From UBA1081 sp045537555 (GTDB lineage: Bacteria > Bacillota > Clostridia > Oscillospirales > Acutalibacteraceae), in contig JAZSPR010000021.1 of the NCBI GenBank assembly GCA_045537555.1, positions 1 through 10,499 on the forward strand: a stretch of 10,499 nucleotides of DNA, in the 5' to 3' direction. Positions 6,041-10,499 of this stretch are shown here, one piece after another. Position numbers and translations under genes: made by a program. The number at the start of each line of letters is the position of its first letter. Positions within the stretch are counted from its first letter, which is position 1. The notes below the pieces were generated by a model, which saw nothing but the letters and a program-made list of their open reading frames with translations, did no database searches and had not been told where the DNA came from.

Positions 6041-7198
6041 ATGACAGAAAGACTTTTTGAAAAAGATGCTTATTGCAAAAGTTTTGAAGCAACGGTTGTT
6101 TCCTGCAACGAAAAAGACGGTTTCTTCTTCGTTGAACTTGATAAAACCGCTTTTTTCCCCGAGGGCGGCGGTCAGGCACCCGACAAAGGCACAATAAACA
6201 GTGTTAATGTCCTCGATGTTCAGGAAAAAGACGGCATTGTTTACCACAAAACGGAGAAATCTTTCAATTCAGGCGAAAAGGTAAAATGTGAGCTTGACTG
6301 GGAGCTGCGTTTTGAAAGAATGCAGAGCCATTCGGGTGAACATATCGTGTCAGGTGTTGTACACAGTCTTTTCGGCTATGACAATGTGGGATTCCACATG
6401 AGTGAAAAGACAATGACAGTAGATTTCAGCGGACCTCTTACTGCAGAAGACATTGCAAGGGTTGAGCTTGAATCAAACAAAGCGATTTATAAAAATGCCC
6501 CCATAACAGCATCTTACCCAACAAAGGAAGAGCTTATAAATACAGAATACAGAAGCAAAATTGAGCCGAGAGACGGCATAAGACTTATCACAATTGAGGG
6601 TATCGACTGTTGTGCATGCTGTGCTCCTCATCCCGCATTTACAGGTGAAATAGGAATAATCAAAATCATCGATTTCTGTCCTCATAAAGGCGGTACAAGA
6701 ATTGAAATGGTTGCAGGTATCAATGCATTCCTTGACTACTCTTCTCTTCACACCTCCGTCAAGTCTGTTATGAATCTTCTTTCCGCAAAGCGTGAGTCAA
6801 TCGCCGTTTCTGTTGAAAAGCTTCAGGAAACTGCAAACAATCTGAAATATGAAAACGGAAAGATATCAAAGAAGCTGGCTCTGGCATCACTAAATCCTGT
6901 TACGGTTAACGGCTGTGCTTACGCAATCAATGAAAATATGTCTTACGATGACCTGAGAGAGTGTGCAAACAATCTTATCGATAACGGAACAAGAAAATGC
7001 ATTCTCCTTTCAGAAGCCGACACAGGAAGTTATATCTATGTTGTAAGCAGTTCTGAAAATGACGTAAGAACCATAGTTTCGGGTCTTAACACCGCTTTTA
7101 ACGGCAAAGGCGGCGGCAAAGACAATTACGCACAGGGCAAACTTACATCTGACTCCCGTCAAGCACTTACTGATTATATAAACTCAATATTTGATTAA
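6041..7198 (+). CDS. Alanyl-tRNA editing protein, AlaX type with DHHA1 tail
   Basis: A 385-residue stand-alone homologue of the AlaRS editing domain, which hydrolyses Ser- or Gly-mischarged tRNA(Ala) in trans. Visible: FFPEGGGQAPDKG (38-50), the zinc-binding HSGEH (His97, His101), the second half-site Cys193-x3-His197 in CACCAPH, and TGEIGIIKI (201-209). A coiled-coil-like stretch (about 240-282) leads to a C-terminal DHHA1/C-Ala-like domain with the glycine-rich GKGGGKDNYAQG (355-366). This is the long AlaX class with a C-terminal extension. The ATG at 6041 is preferred over the in-frame GTG at 6032, because the Shine-Dalgarno AAGGTG (6029-6034) overlaps that GTG and sits 6 nt before the ATG. 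It follows the gatB terminator closely, so it is probably expressed by read-through or from a weak promoter I cannot identify. Its role fits the neighbouring tRNA-fidelity genes. Confidence 0.9.
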   Translation: MTERLFEKDAYCKSFEATVVSCNEKDGFFFVELDKTAFFPEGGGQAPDKGTINSVNVLDVQEKDGIVYHKTEKSFNSGEKVKCELDWELRFERMQSHSGEHIVSGVVHSLFGYDNVGFHMSEKTMTVDFSGPLTAEDIARVELESNKAIYKNAPITASYPTKEELINTEYRSKIEPRDGIRLITIEGIDCCACCAPHPAFTGEIGIIKIIDFCPHKGGTRIEMVAGINAFLDYSSLHTSVKSVMNLLSAKRESIAVSVEKLQETANNLKYENGKISKKLALASLNPVTVNGCAYAINENMSYDDLRECANNLIDNGTRKCILLSEADTGSYIYVVSSSENDVRTIVSGLNTAFNGKGGGKDNYAQGKLTSDSRQALTDYINSIFD

Positions 7199-7242
7199 AT
7201 GGTTTCCCGTTAAATGCAACAATCACTTTCTTATACTCATTT

Positions 7243-7278
7243 TGCACATAAACAGCCCCTTCTGATTGTGCATTTTTA
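7243..7278 (+). terminator. Possible weak terminator after alaX
   Basis: TGCACA (7243-7248) pairs with TGTGCA (7267-7272), with an inner CAG/CTG (7253-7255/7262-7264) and internal unpaired bases, followed by TTTTTA. The stem is interrupted and not GC-rich, so this is a modest candidate only. Confidence 0.4.
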
Positions 7279-7282
7279 CGAG

Positions 7283-7312
7283 TTGAAATACACATATAAA
7301 ATATGGTATTAT
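7283..7312 (+). promoter_or_regulatory. Sigma-A-like promoter of the first PHP-domain gene
   Basis: TTGAAA (7283-7288) and TATTAT (7307-7312) are separated by 18 nt, about 30 nt upstream of the start codon. A strong AAGGAGG Shine-Dalgarno sequence follows at 7328-7334. The spacing leaves a very short leader with no visible operator. Confidence 0.55.
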
Positions 7313-7341
7313 ATAGTATATGAAAAAAAGGAGGAATTTCT

Positions 7342-8649
7342 ATGAAAAAAATTATTTCCGTATTTCTTGCTGTTCTTATGACAGCCCTCATTGCAGTACC
7401 TGCTTTTGCTGCAGAACAGGTTGAATACACAATCACAAATCCTTATGAAACTGTTGACTGGGATACATGGAACACATACAAGGCTCAGCTTCATGCACAT
7501 ACCATTTACAGCGACGGTGAAATGGATATCACATCAGTAGTTGAAGCATATTATGCTCTTGATTATGATATTCTCGCAATCACAGACCACGGTGTTGTAA
7601 ATCAGGGTTGGGATAAAGTTCCCAAAATGATTGACTTTATCGGTTACAATCAGTATATCAGAAAGATTGAACCCCTCGACGCAAAAAGATATGCTGAAAT
7701 CACAGCAGGTGTCGGCCGTGACGGCAGAGGTATGCTTGATGTTCCTATGGGCATTGAAATGAATGCCCTTGTTGTAAGAAAGAACCATGTAAACGGTTTC
7801 TTCTGCGGATACGGTCAGAGCATTCTCGGAACAGAAGAAGACTACGAATCAGTTGTTGCTGGTACAGAAGCTGCAGGCGGCATTTCCTTTATCGATCACC
7901 CCGGTGACTTCTACGGTGCTGCAGGTGATATCAAAAAGGCTCAGGACCCCGAAAATCTCCGTGACTGGGCAAACATCTACATGAAGTACAAAAGCTGTGT
8001 AGGTCTTGAAGTTTTCAACGAAGATGACACAATTTCAAAGCATGACCGTGTAATCTGGGATAACCTTCTTATGTACACAATCCCCCGCGGCAGAAACATC
8101 TGGGCTTTCGGTAACGACGACTCACATTGGGAAGATCATATCGGACACACAACAAATATGATGCTTATGCCTGCAAACACCGTTGAAAATCTCCGTACAG
8201 CAATGGAGAACGGAACATTATTCGTCTGCTCAAAGAATGCAGAATATGAAATCGACCCTGAATTCCACGGTGACGGAAACTACGCAACAGTTCACAGAAT
8301 CACAATTGATGAAGAAAACGACATCATTTCTGCTGATATCACATCAGACAGCGATTACACAGTTGAATGGGTTGCTGACGGTGAAGTTATTGCTACAGGC
8401 GATTCAATCAATCTTCGTGATTACAGCGAAGAAATCGGTTCATATGTCCGTTTCCAGATAAAGAATGCAGGCGGTATTCTCCTTTCACAGCCTTTCGTCT
8501 GTGATGACGGCAACATGGAAGCATGTATGATTTATTACCCCGAAGAAAAATCATTTACAAATCCTATCCTTCAGTTCATTTATGAAATGTATCTCTTCCT
8601 CAGAAGAACAATCGTAGGCGCATTCATTTATGACGAATTCTTCCTTTAA
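7342..8649 (+). CDS. Secreted PHP-domain protein (CehA/McbA-like), copy 1
   Basis: A 435-residue exported protein. Residues 1-23 are a Sec signal peptide (MKK, hydrophobic core, AFA cleavage before AEQ). No lipobox Cys is present, so it should be released outside the cell or kept by its tail. Residues about 48-300 form a PHP metallohydrolase domain with HAH (51, 53), Asp58, ITDH (Asp82, His83), Glu139, His149, DHPGDF (His186), Glu223 and NDDSH (Asp260, His262). These are the expected metal ligands of a multinuclear PHP/CehA-like site. Residues about 315-400 look like a small beta-sandwich. The C-terminus (about 405-435) is an aromatic and hydrophobic helix-like tail with an Arg pair (421-422). 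Metal-dependent hydrolysis of a phosphoester or related bond is the family expectation; the substrate is unknown. Its tandem paralogue follows after 110 nt. Confidence 0.8.
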   Translation: MKKIISVFLAVLMTALIAVPAFAAEQVEYTITNPYETVDWDTWNTYKAQLHAHTIYSDGEMDITSVVEAYYALDYDILAITDHGVVNQGWDKVPKMIDFIGYNQYIRKIEPLDAKRYAEITAGVGRDGRGMLDVPMGIEMNALVVRKNHVNGFFCGYGQSILGTEEDYESVVAGTEAAGGISFIDHPGDFYGAAGDIKKAQDPENLRDWANIYMKYKSCVGLEVFNEDDTISKHDRVIWDNLLMYTIPRGRNIWAFGNDDSHWEDHIGHTTNMMLMPANTVENLRTAMENGTLFVCSKNAEYEIDPEFHGDGNYATVHRITIDEENDIISADITSDSDYTVEWVADGEVIATGDSINLRDYSEEIGSYVRFQIKNAGGILLSQPFVCDDGNMEACMIYYPEEKSFTNPILQFIYEMYLFLRRTIVGAFIYDEFFL

Positions 8650-8661
8650 TACTTAAATCAG

Positions 8662-8693
8662 ACAGGGACTTTTTTCAGTCCCTGTTTTTATTT
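8662..8693 (+). terminator. Intrinsic terminator between the PHP paralogues
   Basis: A perfect 9-bp stem ACAGGGACT (8662-8670)/AGTCCCTGT (8677-8685) has a 6-nt loop and is followed by a T-rich tract. It separates the two paralogues into independent transcripts. Confidence 0.9.
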
Positions 8694-8707
8694 ATTATAA
8701 AAAAATA

Positions 8708-8736
8708 TTGCTTTTTTATTTGTCAGGTGTTAATAT
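8708..8736 (+). promoter_or_regulatory. Sigma-A-like promoter of the second PHP-domain gene
   Basis: TTGCTT (8708-8713) and TAATAT (8731-8736) are spaced by 17 nt in an AT-rich stretch directly after the preceding terminator. The GGGGAGG Shine-Dalgarno sequence at 8746-8752 lies 7 nt before the ATG. The -35 match is only moderate. Confidence 0.5.
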
Positions 8737-8759
8737 AAAGAAAAAGGGGAGGTAAATTT

Positions 8760-10079
8760 ATGAAATCTTTTTCAAAAAAGCTTATTTCAATTTTTCTTGC
8801 AGTTCTTATGACAGCTCTTCTTGTTATCCCTTCATTTGCTGCAGAACAGGTTGAATACACAATCACAAACCCTTATGAAACAGTTGACTGGGACACATGG
8901 GAAACATATAAAGCCATGCTTCATACCCATTCGCTGTACAGCGACGGTTATCTTGACATAACAGAGGTCGTTGAAGAGTATTACAGACAGGATTATGATA
9001 TTCTTGCCGTTACAGACCACGGTGTTGTCAATCAGGGCTGGGACACAGTACCCGATATGATTGATCTCGTCGGATATAATCAGTATATCAAGAATCTCAA
9101 GCCTCTTGATGCACAGAGATATGCCGAAATTACATCGGGTGCAGACCGTGACGGCAGAGGAATGCTTGATGTACCTATGGGTATTGAAATGAATGCTCTT
9201 GTTGTCAGAAAGAATCATGTCAACGGTTTCTTCTGCGGATACGGTCAGGGTGTGCTTGGCACAGAGGAGGATTACGAAACAGTTATTGCAGGTACAGAAG
9301 CTGCAGGCGGTCTTTCTTTCATCGACCACCCCGGTGACTTCTATAATGTAACAGCAGACATTTCAAGATGCTATGACCCCGAAAATCTCCGTGACTGGGC
9401 AAATATATATATGAAATACGAAAGCTGTGTAGGTCTTGAGGTTTTCAATGAACACGACACAGTCTCAAAATATGACCGTATCATCTGGGATAACCTTCTC
9501 ATGTATACAATCCCCCGTGGCAGAAACATCTGGTGCTACGGCAACGACGATGCTCACACCTATGTTGCAATGGGACTTAATGCAAACATGATGGTTATGC
9601 CCGAAAACACAGTTGAAGCACTCAGAACAGCAATGGAAAACGGAACATCTTTTGCATGCTCTGTATACGGCAGAAATGAAAACGGTGACGATTTCTTCGG
9701 TGACGGCAATTATGCACATGTAAACAGAATCACAATTGATGAAGAAAATGATATCATTGCAGTATCAGTCACTTCAGACAGTGAATACACAGTTGAATGG
9801 GTTGCAGACGGTGAAGTTATTGCAACAGGTGATTCAATCAATCTGCGTGATTACAGTGAAGAAATCGGTTCATATGTCCGTTTTCAGATAAAGAATGAAG
9901 GCGGTATTCTCCTTTCACAGCCTTTCGTCTGCGATGACGGCAATATGGAAGCCTGCATGATTTATTACCCCGAAGAAAAAGAATACGACAATATATTTAT
10001 CAGATTCATCCACGAAATGATTCTCTTCCTCAGAAGAACAATCATCGGCGAATTTATTTATAAAGAACTTTATCTTTAA
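8760..10079 (+). CDS. Secreted PHP-domain protein (CehA/McbA-like), copy 2
   Basis: A 439-residue paralogue of the preceding gene with the same architecture. It has a signal peptide (1-27, cleavage after SFA), a PHP domain with HTH-spaced His55/His57, Asp62, VTDH (Asp86, His87), Glu143, His153, DHPGDF (His190), Glu227 and NDDAH (Asp264, His266), a beta-rich C-terminal module and a hydrophobic tail ending ELYL. All putative metal ligands of copy 1 are kept. Divergence is concentrated after DHPGDF (about 195-204) and between the last metal motif and the C-terminal module (about 267-315), so the copies may differ in substrate pocket or surface. The mature N-terminus and the module around VEWVADGEVIATGD are almost identical in the two proteins. 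It has its own promoter. The function is probably extracytoplasmic hydrolysis; the substrate is unknown. Confidence 0.8.
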   Translation: MKSFSKKLISIFLAVLMTALLVIPSFAAEQVEYTITNPYETVDWDTWETYKAMLHTHSLYSDGYLDITEVVEEYYRQDYDILAVTDHGVVNQGWDTVPDMIDLVGYNQYIKNLKPLDAQRYAEITSGADRDGRGMLDVPMGIEMNALVVRKNHVNGFFCGYGQGVLGTEEDYETVIAGTEAAGGLSFIDHPGDFYNVTADISRCYDPENLRDWANIYMKYESCVGLEVFNEHDTVSKYDRIIWDNLLMYTIPRGRNIWCYGNDDAHTYVAMGLNANMMVMPENTVEALRTAMENGTSFACSVYGRNENGDDFFGDGNYAHVNRITIDEENDIIAVSVTSDSEYTVEWVADGEVIATGDSINLRDYSEEIGSYVRFQIKNEGGILLSQPFVCDDGNMEACMIYYPEEKEYDNIFIRFIHEMILFLRRTIIGEFIYKELYL

Positions 10080-10219
10080 TCGTTAAAGGGGATGTAAAAA
10101 AAGTGCAGACCGCATAAAACACGCAAAATAAAAGTTTTTCATTATGCTGATAGCACTAAAAAACCTGAAAAAACAATCATAATTGATTAATTTAATATAA
10201 TTTATTGTTTTATGCTATA
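10080..10219. other. AT-rich intergenic stretch, nothing recognised
   Basis: From the second PHP gene to the first palindrome block I see no ORF with a plausible start and ribosome binding site, no clear terminator with a T run, and no RNA gene. The stretch is AT-rich and unremarkable. Confidence 0.6.
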
Positions 10220-10303
10220 AACAAACTTCGCCACTCGGCGTACCTTTGTACGCCTTCGGGTAACCCCAAACAACGCAGATGCGTTGTTTGGGCTCAGTTT
10301 GTT
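10220..10303. repeat. Compact three-way palindromic element
   Basis: An outer inverted repeat AACAAACT (10220-10227)/AGTTTGTT (10296-10303) encloses two perfect inner hairpins. These are GGCGTAC (10237-10243)/GTACGCC (10248-10254) with a 4-nt loop, and a 13-bp stem at 10265-10277/10280-10292 separated by 2 nt. The nested arrangement would fold as a three-way junction in either strand. It resembles REP-like or MITE-like intergenic elements or a structured RNA. No transposase is nearby, and family membership cannot be shown from one copy. Confidence 0.6.
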
Positions 10304-10355
10304 CATTCTGCGCATTTTTCCCTATCCCCTTTTCAAACAATAATTTATCGGGGTC

Positions 10356-10479
10356 TTTCAAATTCGCAATTTGAAATGCTCAATTCGCAATTTCGGAAGC
10401 CCTTCGGGCTTGAATTATATAAATGGGTCAAAGGGCGAAGCCCTTTCCACAATTGAGCATTGAGAATTGAGAATTGAGA
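10356..10479. repeat. Palindrome cluster with 7-bp tandem repeat
   Basis: Four elements are packed in 124 nt. They are a 9-bp palindrome TTTCAAATT/AATTTGAAA (10356-10364/10368-10376); an 11-bp inverted repeat AATGCTCAATT (10375-10385)/AATTGAGCATT (10451-10461) around two hairpins, AAGCCC/GGGCTT (10397-10402/10406-10411) and AAAGGGC/GCCCTTT (10430-10436/10440-10446); a 12-bp direct repeat AATTCGCAATTT at 10361 and 10382; and three exact ATTGAGA tandem units (10459-10479) preceded by a variant ATTGAGC. This looks like a small non-autonomous repeat element. Nothing in it codes for a convincing protein. Confidence 0.6.
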
Positions 10480-10499
10480 ATTTTTATCGAACTTCAGTT

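Noticed and set aside
8832..9329. Long minus-strand ORF opposite the second PHP gene
   Set aside because: It is the antisense shadow of a gene with clear PHP motifs and a signal peptide. A related minus-strand ORF opposite copy 1 arises for the same reason.
10205..10456. An 83-residue ORF over the 3' intergenic region
   Set aside because: It runs through the palindromes and repeats, has no clear ribosome binding site, and its composition follows the repeats and not a protein.
10220..10479. CRISPR array or tRNA-like gene in the repeat region
   Set aside because: The repeats are palindromes and 7-bp tandem units without regularly spaced spacers, and the three-way fold lacks conserved tRNA arm sequences.

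Overview
The window looks like a chromosomal segment from a low-to-moderate GC Firmicute, most likely a gut-type member of the Clostridia (inferred). The signs are a T-box riboswitch ahead of a tRNA-charging operon, strong AGGAGG-type ribosome binding sites, sigma-A-like promoters and short intergenic intrinsic terminators. No phage, plasmid, CRISPR, tRNA or rRNA gene is visible.

Layout. (1) 20-949: a minus-strand alpha/beta hydrolase (esterase-like) gene with its own promoter and terminator. (2) 1005-6028: one plus-strand transcription unit made of a sigma-A promoter, a T-box leader, aspS fused in frame to gatC, gatA, gatB and an intrinsic terminator. This is the indirect Asn-tRNA(Asn) (and/or Gln-tRNA(Gln)) pathway, in which a nondiscriminating AspRS makes Asp-tRNA(Asn) and GatCAB amidates it. 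(3) 6041-7198: an AlaX-type alanyl-tRNA editing protein, so translation quality control continues. (4) 7283-10079: two tandem paralogous secreted PHP-domain proteins (CehA/McbA-like), each with its own promoter; the first is followed by a perfect-stem terminator. (5) 10080-10499: no convincing gene. It holds two compact blocks of palindromes and short repeats that resemble non-autonomous mobile or REP-like intergenic elements.

The main discovery candidate is the aspS-gatC/gatA/gatB operon. The AspRS carries GatC as a C-terminal domain behind a low-complexity linker, which would tether the synthetase to the amidotransferase. The GatA homologue has lost all three residues of the amidase-signature catalytic triad (Lys to Asp17, cis-Ser to Leu83, nucleophile Ser to Ala107). 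It also lacks the normal N-terminal segment and the Gly/Ser-rich loop. Yet it keeps an intact reading frame, the scaffold motifs and the C-terminal half, and GatB keeps its metal- and kinase-site residues. The predicted product is therefore a covalent AspRS-GatC assembly around a GatA pseudoenzyme, which raises the question of where the ammonia comes from. The T-box carries AAC (Asn) triplets rather than GAC (Asp) on the 3' side of stem I, so the operon probably senses tRNA(Asn), perhaps together with a second tRNA.
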